Below the pieces are notes generated by a model. That model did not search any database, had not been told where the DNA came from, and saw nothing but the letters and a program-made list of their open reading frames with translations. Below, piece after piece: positions 1 to 12,300 of a DNA stretch of 64,000 nt (within the stretch, counting starts at the first letter, position 1; every line of letters starts with the position of its first letter). Source of the DNA: Glandiceps talaboti (lineage: Eukaryota; Hemichordata; Enteropneusta; Spengelidae); contig NC_135551.1 in the NCBI RefSeq assembly GCF_964340395.1, forward strand, positions 21,769,503-21,833,502, read 5' to 3'. The position numbers and the translations under genes were made by a program.

Positions 1-1143
1 TCGGTAAGTCTTCGTAAGGTTCAAACTTGATTCATTATACTCATAAATGGGTGTTCAAGCTCCGGATCGCCACCAATGTTACTTTTCGTCTTCGCACACA
101 GCTGACAGACCAAGTAACTGCACTCGAATCACTCTCACATCTTATGTCCGACTCAACTTCTATACCGACTCAATTTCTGTATGTACCGGGATCACCACTT
201 GAACCTTAGGAAATTAGCTCAGACTACACACAGTTTGTGTTTAAAGATCTACACTGGAAACCAAGGCAAGCACCTAGCAAGTGCCTCGTTCATTGACTTC
301 CCCGAAGCCAAGTGCTCCCTGCTGCCAGTCCCAAGTGTTCTTTATTGTGACGTCCTTAAAGTCTAAATTTACATAACGCATGGCCAATGGCCAAATAATT
401 AATGCAGACCATATTAAAGTCTTCAAGAGATGTTACCATGCCCAAAAGACTATTCTCAAAATATTGATGAATGATCACTATGAATCCTAGCTATTTATGA
501 AATGCAGACTGTCGCCTAATGTACTCAAGTACGTTTAGAATCTTGTGGTCTGAATCCGATATCCTTGAGACTGTCTGTTGACCTTTCAGTCAAACTAGGA
601 CATGCGATGTTGTTAAAATATTGAATTTATTGAAATTATGAATGTCATATGTGACAGTGGCATCTATATTCTTTATCAAAAACTGCTTTATTTCTACCAT
701 AATACGTTTTGTAGTAAGAAACCTCGACCAAACATGATATTACATTGAAAGAAAGACAAAGCATACCAGATGTAAACTGAATGCCTTCAGCAAGACCGTT
801 CGATTAGTTCCCTCCCCCATTATCAAATTGTGGAATTCTTAACTACTATAGTTTAGATGGTATATCGTTAAATTTGCAAATTTCATTAATTATGAAATGA
901 CCATTACAATCAACCAGCTATAGGGGACACATATACTTTGTTACTATCAGTTTACTTACCCATTATATGACATTGTAAGATTCCTCAGATAGCAACTAAT
1001 TACCCTAAGTCATTAATTTTGTAAATAACTATTAAATTTGTAAAGTTACACCTCAAGCTTTATAGGACACTTGCGTTTTGATATTAACATGTACCACATT
1101 ATTTGAAATTCAAAGTTTACACTCTTAAGATAATGCCTAAATT
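1..1143. other. No gene recognised
   Basis: AT-rich sequence with only short unsupported open frames. I see no splice-bounded exon, tRNA or element boundary. Confidence 0.4.
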
Positions 1144-1366
1144 TGTTAATTATGGATGGACAGGCAGGGAGGTGGATAGATAGATAGATAGATAGATAGA
1201 TATATAGATAGATAGATAGATAGATAGATACTTCACTGCTCACTGCTCACTTTGTCAGTGGTTTGAAAGTTATGACAGGTTTTTTCACATGATTTAGTTA
1301 TAACAAGTTTCGTGTTGCATGAAATTATCAAGCTTAGCATTCCAAACTTGGACCACAAATTGTATT
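1144..1366. repeat. (GATA)n microsatellite plus flank, duplicated near 46.35-46.70 kb
   Basis: A GATGGACAGGCAGGGAGGTG lead-in, a GATA tract at about 1174-1230, and 130 bp of flank (tttgtcagtggtttgaaag...) reappear in the same orientation at 46352-46700. There the tract is longer and a GACA tract is added. Confidence 0.8.
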
Positions 1367-2134
1367 GCTACACGGACCAAAGGTTATCTCGCCTAAACAT
1401 TCTATTTGAATAAATCTTACTCAGATTGAGTCAGTGTTTTGTATGGTGGTAAAATTTATTATGTGCGTTTGTGATAAATCTGGCGAACCAAGAGGTGTTT
1501 TAATGACTCAATCACAACGCGGGGAGGGGGATTAGAGATGTCCTAACTTGTCCAAACTATGAGAATGTTGCCCACGGCTGAACGTAGAAATTTTTCTGGA
1601 CCACAGAATTTCAGAATGTCGGCTAAAGTACGATGGTTGTCAGATACATTTCTCGGGATGAAGTCCTTTTTTGGCAGCGAAAAAGGCCTTTTCGCTCTAA
1701 CTAATACAAAGATACATATATATCTACATTATTTTGAATAAATCAGCAGGTATGCCACAAGTCAAGTGCGAAGTAGTTAATGTGTAAAAGTGTGTCTTCA
1801 AAGAAATGTACGACTTTGCGTATATGATAAAGCACATAATGAAAGTGACATGGTCATAATATACATCCAGAATATTTTCCGATTCTGATATGTGTTTAAT
1901 ACGTTTGTGTAAATGGCCATTGGTTTCTTTTATTTTTTTAATTGTGCAGTTTACAATATAATAACTCGTCTATTTTATTCCGTATTCGGAGGCCGTCGGC
2001 CCAAAGATACAATAAACCAATATTACAGTAAAGCAATACTGAAAAGGCAATGAAACTGTTACGCAACACTGAAAACTTCTTTACGTGTAGTTTCATGGCA
2101 TGAAATAAGAATACTGCGAGACGTTGTAGTGTGT
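1367..2134. other. No gene recognised
   Basis: Unique-looking AT-rich DNA. The 60-codon open frame at 1559-1741 has no recognisable similarity or splice context. Confidence 0.4.
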
Positions 2135-2941
2135 CTACATTGTTAGAAGAAAGTAAATCGACAAATTTCTGAACAGACGGAGGATCAAAGTAAAATCTAG
2201 AGATATAGTTTGCCCTATGGTTATTGAAAAAAGAACTAGTAATAAAAAATGATATTCATCTTCGACTTCATTTGAATCGCACAATAAACATATTCTCTGA
2301 TTTCTTTCAATGCCGTGTTTTCTGACTGTCTCTATGCGCAGGTAATGTGACGAACAGTGAGACCTAGCAAGCATTTGCATATGTCTAGAAATTTTGATTG
2401 ACCTTAAGTATCTTTCTGACTCCAAAGAAAATTTGTACTCACGGTACAAAGACAACTTATAAAAAGGAACACACTTCACTTTCCCATTGGGAAAACAAAA
2501 CCTTCCTGAATCTCTCGACAAACATAAACAAAAACATATCAACATTTCTCACCGTTTGAGATTCCCAAAACTCCTATAAATGACAAGTAAATAAAAGGTT
2601 CTTTATGTCATTTACCCAATTTTTCCTGGCTCTTACCCCAGATTCTTTAATAATGTACAACATATTGCAACATTTCTTAGGATATCTATATGATGGCATG
2701 TTTAAATTTTTAGCCCAATACAACGTTTGGTACTATACAAGAAAACTGGGTAACGACCGCATTCACTTAGTACTGTTACATTTGGTGCATTAGTGGAAAC
2801 TCCTAGAAATATACGACAGGCTAGGTATTGAATTCTCTCAATGCATTCATGCCTCTGAAATCCACATACCGCTGTCAGTATCTGTAAAATCTTAGTATCA
2901 AAGAATTTGAAAAAAAAACTAATAGTGCAGTTTACATACAT
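2135..2941 (-). mobile_element. LINE (non-LTR retrotransposon) 3' fragment, degenerate ORF2 end
   Basis: Two minus-strand frames (2941-2702, then 2545-2135) lie in the same phase, separated by stops. The first reads like the end of a reverse transcriptase (FFDTKILQILTAVCGF, then HECIERIQYLACRIFLGV). The second contains RIETVRKHGIERNQRICLLC followed by DSNEVEDEYHFLL, the Cys-containing C-terminal region typical of many animal LINE ORF2 proteins. It is 5'-truncated at about 2950 and has internal stops, so it is dead. A second piece of a closely related element is at 51241-51399. Confidence 0.75.
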
Positions 2942-3734
2942 AACAATATTTGCTTATGGCCCAGTTCGGTTTTTTATTAAAATTTAGGGCTATAGAGAAA
3001 GTTAGTTCAGAACAAAAGAATAAACTTATGCAATAGTAATTATCCTTGTGTATTTGTTTAAATCGATGGTCATGTATTTCTAAGTACTTCATTCGCATAC
3101 AATGGCTACAATAGTTTCATTTGAGCCTACTCTTCTCAAGGCGTCCATTTTCGAACTAGACGTCAGTATGGAGATAAAATGTGTGCAAACATAATGCAAG
3201 GTGTTGTTCTCTCCTGGTCTATGAGAATGCGCGATATCACGTACGTACTACAAGAGTCAAGTTACTCTATTTGCAAATGCTCTAAATACTCAATGGGGTT
3301 CTGCTTTTTATATAGTGGAAGAGAAAACTCTTTCGCACAACAAGTGTTTTCAAAAAGCGTTGCTATGGGAAAATATGAAAGCGCCATTGGGCTCGTTTAC
3401 ATGGAAAGCTTCGACTTTCCATGACCCCGACCGATCACATACTCACCATGCTGTCCCTGATTTGCCCACTTCATGTAAAGTTACCGTACACGGTCCCTGA
3501 ACACGGCCAGTCTGGGTACCTGCCATTTCACATGATAAAACATTATATCTAGCCGTAATTACATGTAACCTAGCTCGACTATTCTATCCACTAAATGACA
3601 ATACTAATTTTTCCATTGTTCATAAATGCTACCGTGTCTATCTACGTCTATTGGCAACGATTTCGACATTTGCATTTCCCACCATCGTCTGTACACGACC
3701 CGCAACGGGAAAACATTCAAAATCGACGAAAGAA

Positions 3735-3766
3735 CAACGACGACGACGACGACAACGACGACGATC
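3735..3766 (+). repeat. (GAC)n-type trinucleotide tract
   Basis: Imperfect GAC/AAC repeats. In the duplicate at about 55645-55686 the same tract has become a GACGAT hexamer repeat, a copy-specific change. Confidence 0.7.
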
Positions 3767-4356
3767 ATGAATAACCCATCAGAACTGTACACGGTCAGGC
3801 CTGTCTTTAAAGACAAAAAATGACGCTGAACACAAGTTAATGGCTGTGTGTTTCTTTGATTCAAGTTAAAGACAGAGGGCGATGGTTCCAACATAAATTT
3901 TCATCCGATAGAAAAGATATTTTTAATAGAGCCAAACCACGTATTTGATTTTACCCATTCGATTTTTTGACATCGAGATTTATTATTTTGTTTGTACGAA
4001 AGCACAGTCATAGACGAAGATTCTTCTAACAAACGATTTGATGACTTGGGGAAGGCACCCCAGCATGGTAATTATTAGAACTAAAATAACTTTTATACAA
4101 CACTCTCTGGAAGACAATTGATACATACTTTCTGTAGAAAGCATGAAGAGTTGAAATTAAGAGATATGACTTCAGTTAAATATCTGAAAATGTAAAAATT
4201 CTAGTACAGTTTATGAAAACTGTAAATTATTGTGGTTCTGCTTTAATTAAGATAATTCATATAATGATACTAGCACTAACCAACCTTCCGTCCATCCAGC
4301 AATTCTAATACATCATTGCGACAATAAATGGAAAGAGATGTCGTGCCTGTGTCTTT

Positions 4357-4444
4357 ATCTCTGGCTGGCTGGCTGGCTGGATCGCTGGTTGGATGGAGGG
4401 ATCGGAGGGAGGGAGGGATGGATGGAGGATGGATGGAGGAAAGA

Positions 4445-4507
<63 letters not shown>
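4357..4507 (+). repeat. (CTGG)n, (GATG)n and (GATT)n microsatellites
   Basis: Three adjoining tracts. The (GATT)n part spans about 4446-4507. The duplicate at 56275-56545 has a much longer (GATT)n followed by (GATC)n, and the inverted relative at 36810-36915 has the CTGG part but no GATT tract. Confidence 0.85.
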
Positions 4508-4975
4508 TGTACTTTGTACTTTATATTTCTTTAAAATTCGTGTCCCATCACTGTACTTGCTTAGTTTTTTAAACGTTACAGCAATGATTGCGTTTGCACA
4601 GCTTTAGGGGTTGCATGGAATTGAAAAGCTCAGCATTCCAACAAATATCAATAAAATAAAACAACAAGAGCAACAACAACAAACAAACGCCCTACATTTA
4701 ATCTATAGACATATGTGATTATTAGCCTCATTAAGGTGAAGAATATGGCAGAATATTCCGTAACCCCCCCCCCCCCCCATATCTTGAAAACTGGTTTCCA
4801 CCAGTTTAACCGAAGATATAGAAATGTCCTATCGACATCATATTACACCTTATATCAATACACGAGATGAAAATCAATGTTTAACAAACTGATCAGACTA
4901 GATAGAGAAGCCTATAGCTAGTTATATGCATTTCGAAAATTACATACAGAACAAAAACGGAGATTTTAATGGAAA

Positions 4976-5054
4976 TTTCTTACTGATTTCAAGACAGCCC
5001 TCTGCGTTTCTTATACTGTCAAACACAGAAAACTGTCTAGAAATCAGTAAGAAA
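4976..5054 (+). other. 79-bp hairpin, copy 1
   Basis: A near-perfect foldback: an outer stem of about 22 bp (TTTCTTACTGATTTCAAGACAG against CTGTCTAGAAATCAGTAAG), a 3x3 internal loop, an inner stem of about 9 bp and a loop around CTTATACTGT. The size and shape are like a pre-miRNA or a tiny foldback MITE. The same length is kept at 57027-57105 and 47185-47263. Confidence 0.6.
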
Positions 5055-5429
5055 GTGAATGCTAGTTTTTAACACTTTTTTTCTTACATGAAGCTTTAAC
5101 TTTCCATGTGAATCAACAAGCTGGCATATACAACACACTTGATAAATTTATTGTTCAATACCTCTTTCAAATTCGCGGGAACCATGCATGTTCCAGTACA
5201 GTACTGTTGACTTAAGCTGTACAGTTGACTGACATCAACAACACCCCCGCTACGGTACATGTCTCATAGGGATGGATTGAGGAATCCCGTGTAAGGCATA
5301 AATGTCTCATTATGCTATTTGCCATCAATATATATGATATTTGCAACTTTCCAAGTTCATTGACAACAATTTCTGATGCATCCAAGTACCCATCTACATA
5401 TTAATAAAAAATTATAATAAGTCATAATT

Positions 5430-5735
5430 TATCACGCCTTGTACAGACCATAAGTTACGGCGCAACAATACTAAGTTTATACTACCACAACTCCCTGGGG
5501 AGCATACAACCCATTGCAGCCGCTAGATCTATATGTGCATATGATGAAAACAATCACATGCAACCTCTATCCTACTTGGTCCCCAACGGGCATGTAGCCC
5601 CCATGACAGGAGAAACTGGAGTGCTTAGGGAAAACCTGTGCTGTTCGGTAGAGTCAAACAGAAGGACGCTCTGATCTTCTCTCCAGTGTTGCAATTTTTT
5701 TAAAATCCTGAGTGGGCGCCAACCCAGGATAAACA
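5430..5735 (-). repeat. SINE relic, copy 1 (body, tail lost)
   Basis: This is the same body as the element at 47669-47937, with a longer middle part and a decayed head box, and without the CGCTTTG-like tail. It is duplicated at 57525-57835. It predates the segmental duplication. Confidence 0.45.
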
Positions 5736-6924
5736 TGTCAAACTTGTACAACTGGTAATTTTTTAGAAGTATGTTCCGGACTTATGTTCATTTCTGTTTT
5801 CGATTTTTCTTGACAATAAAAACACACCAAGACTTGTCCTCGCTAAAGCCACGTGTCTCTAGAGTAACGCTTCGTTGACGCTCATCTCGTAACTGGTCGA
5901 TTGAACCGACTACGTACGTTTTCGACAAAACTAAGACGTACTTCACTGTGTTGTGGAATGTGTTAACATAATTACTGCTTATTTTGTTACAAGGTGCATC
6001 GTCTTGTGTCGAATCAAACCAACGTAAAATGCGTAAGTAGAAGAAAAACATCTTAACACGAATATAACTTAAAATACAGAAAGTAATGCTACATTCCGTA
6101 AGCTGGGAAACCACTCAAATCAACACTTCACATTGAGGGAATAAGATATACGTAAGTATCAAAACACAGTGTCTTCTCAGTCTACATGATCGTAAATCAG
6201 TTACAATCAACACTTGCCAATTAATTATCCGGCCGTGGTTTGGACTGTTCGCGAGGAATTCTTGCAGAGGTAAAGTTGGGAATTAAAAGTAGAAAAGGGA
6301 GAGTTAGTCCTTTATTGGCGGCGTGTAAGTTTACATGAATTCGTGAACATTTCTAAATCATTGAAAATTAAATCTTTAAGTTAGCGATTTGGGTTAAACC
6401 TTATTAACTATCTTCAGGGTTTCTATGGCCTTGATTTTTCTTTGATATTTGGTTAAATATCTGTCTAACTACAGGATAACCTTCCACAGTTGCTATAATT
6501 GTGTATCGGGATGGATTCCACAATAGAGAGAAATGTTTATTCGCTAATTAAAAAAAAACATAGTTGTGGCGATCTGTTTAAAATTGGTGTCTTGGGCAGT
6601 TAACCATCTAATTGTGCCTACAATTATTTTCCCTCTGAGTTGCAATGGAATGTTTTCACCAAGGTGAGGGCGTTCCAATGTACGCTTTGCCTGTCTACGG
6701 GAGCGATTAAGGAACTCCACAAGTCATAGTAGAACGGTTTAAGTTACTCATTCTCGCCAGTAGGTTAGCAGGCTACTGTACGCTGTGGTATCAATAAACT
6801 CCAACATTATTAACCTTAGAACTAGATGCTCTTCAAGTGAATTTCAAAAGATCAGATGATAATTATGACTATGTCAAGTAAATCGATTATTTTTCTTTGA
6901 TTTGGTTCATTCCTGTTAAACGTT

Positions 6925-6995
6925 TGTGAACACTTTTTGGATATGTGGCGCTCTATAAATGCTTATTTGTTATTAAATTGTTATTATTACTGTTA
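6925..6995 (+). repeat. SINE-type 3' tail fragment
   Basis: TGGCGCTCTATAAATGCTTA followed by a TTATTATTAC-type simple tail resembles the 3' end shared by many tRNA-derived SINEs in aquatic animals. The body upstream is too decayed to delimit. Confidence 0.4.
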
Positions 6996-8745
6996 CTACT
7001 GTACGTTATGATTTTTCTGTGGTATGGGCAAACGGATTATTCCTTAAACTTTGCTGCATGTCCGTTTTATAATATTTACTAGCAACGTTTTCATACTCCA
7101 TCTATTGTACCCAACCCATCGAATTTTATCTCCAGTATAATACAAAGTCAGTATACAAAGAGACAGACACGTTTTATTGATACGTGTTGTAGGATACACC
7201 ATATCATACGCTCTGTTGCATGTATTCTGGTTAGCAGAATTTAAATTCAAAGTATTCAAGTGCAGGACTGGGTGTTGCCATTTTTCATGGATACTTTTTT
7301 GACGTGTTTTTTTCTTCAGCAACAAGTTTGTGATTATTGCATGGAGTGTCTATTTGCTACAAGGTACGTGGACAGGGAGGCCTGGGCTATTAAGTGAAAT
7401 CAATCGCGATCGTTCCCACAAATGTGATACAATATTTAAAACTTTGTATAAATCTGAATCGTACAATAATCGAAAAATATTGACACACCATCAAAGAACA
7501 GATAATTTGTATCCCAAAGTGATCCATGAAGATGAACTAAAATTCATCAGGAATTAAAATGTATTCGGGTATTACATCAGAAAGATATTAACAACTTGGT
7601 TGCACCCTATTGTCACCGACTAACACAAGGAATCTTACCGTGTTTTTGGTCGGAGTGCACATAGCTGGTACTTATAAGTATTAACTCATCGGTTAATTAT
7701 ATGATCGGTATATATACTAGAATTTCTCTAATATACCAGGTGTCCTAAAAAGATTGTGCTTTACTGCAAACATGATTCAAGAATGAGTCAAAACCTCACA
7801 AAATATGATTTTCTATCCCAATTTTGAATTTGTAGGGTATGAACAATTTTAAGCCAACTCGTGACGCCGCGTAAAGAGAGTGTCCTGAATGTCACCTCAT
7901 GGCCAACAGTACATTCGCATTTGGTTCCCACCTCCCTGAGCTCCTCGCGTTATTTCGACGTTCCGATCCCAGCTTTCGGTTACAGTATAGATAAATGAAA
8001 ATGCATGGCTCTATTTAATGTTTTTAATCATTCCCATGGAAATTTATGTTTGCTACCCCTCTAAAGCAATTTGAATTTTTAGCCGAATTCGATCTTTTGA
8101 CTGTAATCTTTCCAAATTATGATATATATGGGCCCACTTTACCTATATACGCTAATTATAAGTCGCACACACACGTATACTCGAAATATTGATGTATCGT
8201 TTCTATTTTACAATGTGCAAAAACTACTGTTAGCTTTCATGTCTTGATCGACAAACGCTCAGTTTACCGTCTTAACTTATTGTCGTCAACTTCAAGTTAC
8301 TGTAGTTTTCTCGTACATACGACATTTCTTAACCGGACAGACAAACACGTATTCGGCGGTGATGTTCGCTGGGATTGGACTCTCCGTACAACTTCAACAA
8401 ACTCACCAGTAACGATGCCAGTTACCTGTTTTAAAACATCGACCTTGCAATCGGTGTCTAGAAATCGCAACAGACAAATATCTTGCCAAATGGGTTTTCC
8501 TTTGATAGGCGTGCACCTTTAATTTAATTTCAAATCTTTGAGAATGCACCAGCTCCGATCTAGCTGTTGCATAACCAATTACCCATGTTCGCGCCAATTG
8601 AAAATTGGATCGTTGTGAACAAATCTGACCTTCACAGCGTTTTGAAATTGTATAGAGGTCGGCGGAAAATCTATCATGTCAACAGTTATTGAGATGAAAG
8701 AATCTTTGAACAATTTGTACAGTTGTATTTCAAAAACTGTGTACG

Positions 8746-8748
<3 letters not shown>

Positions 8749-8839
<91 letters not shown>

Positions 8840-8860
8840 ATGGGGAGGGAGGGAGAGAGG

Positions 8861-8899
<39 letters not shown>

Positions 8900-8900
8900 T
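8749..8900 (+). repeat. (GA)n, poly-G and (GACA)n microsatellite cluster
   Basis: (GA)n to about 8829, a G run, a GGGA patch, then (GACA)n at about 8860-8899. The equivalent place near gene C has no GA tract but about 600 bp of other DNA (60720-61290) and a short GACG/GACA tract. Confidence 0.85.
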
Positions 8901-9059
8901 TTCCAACTACTAGACAGACAGGTATATCGACGTAGAGTCACACATAGAGGGGAAAACGTAAGGGATTGACTTATTTCGGTGATAAAACTTTCTCACGATA
9001 TTCGATGTACTTGTTACCGCATAACAAATCAATCATGTATACGAGCCATACCTGTTGAT

Positions 9060-9308
9060 ACACGTGCCGTAGCATAGCAACCAAGTAATATGTTTTTATT
9101 TGTTCGAGTAAACACACACATTGCCCATGGTTACGACAACGATTGCCCAATCATTATCCATCTGTAGAAACATGACAGAAGTTGTCTGGACGAATCAGCG
9201 TAAACAGTTCCAAGGGACATGCGCACAGAAATCTATAAAGCCACGTGAAGTTCGTTGATTTGATATCTGCATCTCAGTCGTAGTCGAAGACAGAGGAAGA
9301 GACGCAAA
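9060..9308 (+). promoter_or_regulatory. Gene A promoter and short 5' UTR
   Basis: TATAAA lies at 9234-9239, 75 nt before the ATG, so the 5' UTR should be about 40 nt. A TCAGTC initiator-like match is at 9274-9279. A CCAAT box (TGCCCAATCATTA context) is at 9147-9151. A CACGTG E-box directly follows the TATA box (9242-9247). Further up, GTAGCATAGCAAC near 9068-9081 resembles an RFX X-box with one base missing. The same blocks recur upstream of genes B and C, so this is a duplicated promoter. Gene A has CGAATCAGCG where B and C have CCAATCA, so one of two CCAAT boxes seems lost here. Motif calls are by eye. Confidence 0.6.
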
Positions 9309-12300
9309 ATGAAGTAAGTTTTGCTTGTTTGTTGCTCTGAGTACGCAGTTGTAAACGTCTGGCTATTTTCGAGTTAAAATTTAGTGCTGGTAGGTTTGAG
9401 TGTTGTAAGAGCTACATAGTTGAAGCTATAATTATATGAGAGGCTTGCTTTTTATCCTTATTATATATATTCCATTAATTGTGTCAGTTTTTTGGCGCGC
9501 ATTTCTGATATTTTCGCGATTTGTTCCTTGATTCGATTTATTTTTGAGATCTCTTGGACTTGCTCTTAGTAGAAAGTTGCTGTCTTTTATTTGCACGTTT
9601 TGGCGTGTTATATTTAGGATAAGATTCAGAGATAATATAGTAAATTTGCATTTCATATTTGTATCTAGATACGTTTTCTCTGTGTTAATATATATGTGAA
9701 TTTCGGAAATGTCACTCTGAAATTTAATATTTCGGAAAAAAACTGCTAAATAGTCAGGTGTTTGCTTTTAAGGCTACCTTCCAGTCGGTGACCAGTTTAA
9801 TCTCAGGATAGGTTTATCGCAATGTGAGTCGACTCACTCAACTCTAACGCCTCATATTGAGACCGTTCACTTTTACAAATTCTTGTTCATTCTTTTTCAA
9901 GATACAAATTTCTATCTAAATTTGGTGACGTTATCTGTGGTCTTATACGATATGTTAAGTCTAGAGCTATTCACACGGTTTAATCATAGACCCTACACGA
10001 AATGGTTTAATTGGTACAATTACAAGTTTAATGTCATGTTTAGTTGTGTGTTAGTATAATGTGGTACTCTTTTATTAATGTGAAGTTGGTATACGTTTAT
10101 ATCCGTCATTCTCTTCTTTTGATGATATCTTAGGATTTTGTTCTAAAATTTCAGAATTCTCTTCTCTGATTTTTTCGGTTTACTTTGACATTTGGTATGT
10201 CGTTTTAGAAGTCAATCTCTACTACTATTACTAGTACTCTTTTATGGACGTAAAGTTAAGGCATGGTAGATGGTAATTACTCAGTGTAATAATGACGACA
10301 TAAATTCTACGTACAATGGTCTACTTTTTCATATTTCAATTCAAGAGCTAAGGTGACCTTCAACACGTCTAGAGGTTTTTTATGAAATGAGTATTTGCGT
10401 ACGTCTGACAGCTGTTTTTATGTTACAGGAATCTTTGTTTATTATTACCAATCGTGGTTGTTGTTGTCTTCAACAGATCAGTGACAAATGCTAGTAAGTA
10501 GAAATTAAATCAATTATATTCAGCTATTCTAAAGTTTTCGGAGTGTATTTTCTTTCTCATTTGCCACCATGCAGGGAGGCTTTCTAAATTTATCCAACTT
10601 TGTGTAATACGTTTTGTTTACTTGGTAAGAAAATATTCTTTCATCAATTTGAAAACTATCGAATACAACGAGATGTAAGAGTTATTGCATCTTTATAAAC
10701 GTCTAGCCAATGTTTTTCAAAACTTATTGGCCATGTCCATTATCAGGGTAAGATTTTGTTCCAACTGTAAAAAAAAGAAAATAGGGCAGGTAGGTCGGGA
10801 TTTAATTTGATTTGATGTGATTTAATGTGATTTGATTTAACTTTTAATTATTCTTATTTTTGAAAATCACTGCCTCAATTCAGTGATAAACAGACAGACT
10901 TACATTTAGGACGAGAAGACAAAAAAAGTTCTCGTTGTTTGTTGTTTAAATGTAAAACAATGTTATAGAGTCAGCGGCTTAAACTAGGGTCGCTAGGGTT
11001 ATCAGAAACATAATTTTTTTTTCTTGGCATTCAGTGTATTTCCGATTCTCCATTTTACCCTCTCCCCGAACACAAATGGAGACACGTGACCTTGCAGATG
11101 CGTCAATGGGACAGCGGTAAAAGGTCACCACATCAGACTTCATTTCTCGACAGGGACACGCGACACCTCGTACATGACTTAAATATATCTAGTTCTCCCT
11201 AGATAATCAAACAGTGATGAATTAAATTCGAACACAGTACTTTTGTGTATTTTATATCAATAATTATTCCAAATTAACATAGAAATCTGTTTTTGATTTA
11301 ACTGTTTAATAAAAGTTTGGAATATGTAACATGGGTATTACAGTTTTCTTTTAATAGGTGCCAACGAATAAGCGTAATGAAAATATGTAACAACTTGCCT
11401 TGCACGCCTTATTTCTTCGATTATAAGCTGTGTTTTATTCAAAAAAGTGTTACTTTTTAATTTTAGATGACATTGCTGCCACTACGTTGACATTAACGAA
11501 TCCAGATCCAACATCTAGTAGTTTTACCGAGGGTGCTAGTGCGGATATTACGTTCACGCTAGCATATACTGTAACTGGGACTGGTGGAACTCCATCGGAT
11601 GTGAAGGTCTACTTCAGTGATGGTGGATCTACCAAATCTACTGAAGTTGTCGCAGGTGGCACCAATGCACCTAGTGGAGCTGTCGGCTCTTCTGGTAGTT
11701 TTGACGATTTGACAGCTACCATCACACTGGATGCTGCTAACTGTGCTATTTACACCAAACTGTGTGCTGCTATCACTGTAACAGATGATGACACAACTAA
11801 TAATGTAGCTTGTATTGACTTCGGAGTAGGAGCTACCAAAGCAGGCCAAAAAATATGTAACGGTACGTGTACTTTGACTTTGGTTTTCATGGTGGTTACG
11901 TAGTAGAAATAGTGTTCATACAATCAGTGATCATGATACATTTGTGCTTTTACTATATATTCGGAAAGACACAACAAAGTAATAATTTAAACGCCAGTAG
12001 ACAACTGCTGGAATTCGTTGTCACTGATACACAAATGTATTGAAGGATCGAGTATATTGATCCATAACTGTATATTATATGATTATCATTATCGATCAAT
12101 CAGTATGGTTACTGTTAAAATATAAAATTTGTTCCCTTTATATTTTTATCAATTATAGTTGGAATATATATAGCATCTTAACGCTATATTGTGCTGTAAC
12201 AATCATTCAGTGGCGTCAATTCTGTTCGTCTTTATTCACGAATTATTATACTTTTTATGTCAATTTTAGATATTGCTGCAAGCACATTGACTGTAACTGC

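Larger units (their letters stand above)
2971..9308 (+). repeat. Segmental duplication block, copy 1 (upstream of gene A)
   Basis: It matches 54905-61757 directly, from the aaaatttagggctatagagaaag boundary to the start codon of genes A/C. Parts recur inverted at 32202-34080 and 35930-38010, and directly at 46735-49170. It contains no coding exon I can support; open frames within it are not conserved as proteins between copies. It carries a hairpin, SINE relics and several microsatellites listed separately. Confidence 0.85.

Noticed and set aside
5788-6114. 108-codon minus frame also partly open at 57924-58211
   Set aside because: The two copies are recent duplicates, so shared openness is expected; the diverged copy near 48.0-48.3 kb breaks it, and no family is recognised.
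11559-11849. 96-codon minus-strand frame
   Set aside because: It is the antisense shadow of gene A exon 3, whose sense frame is bounded by splice sites and conserved in paralogues.
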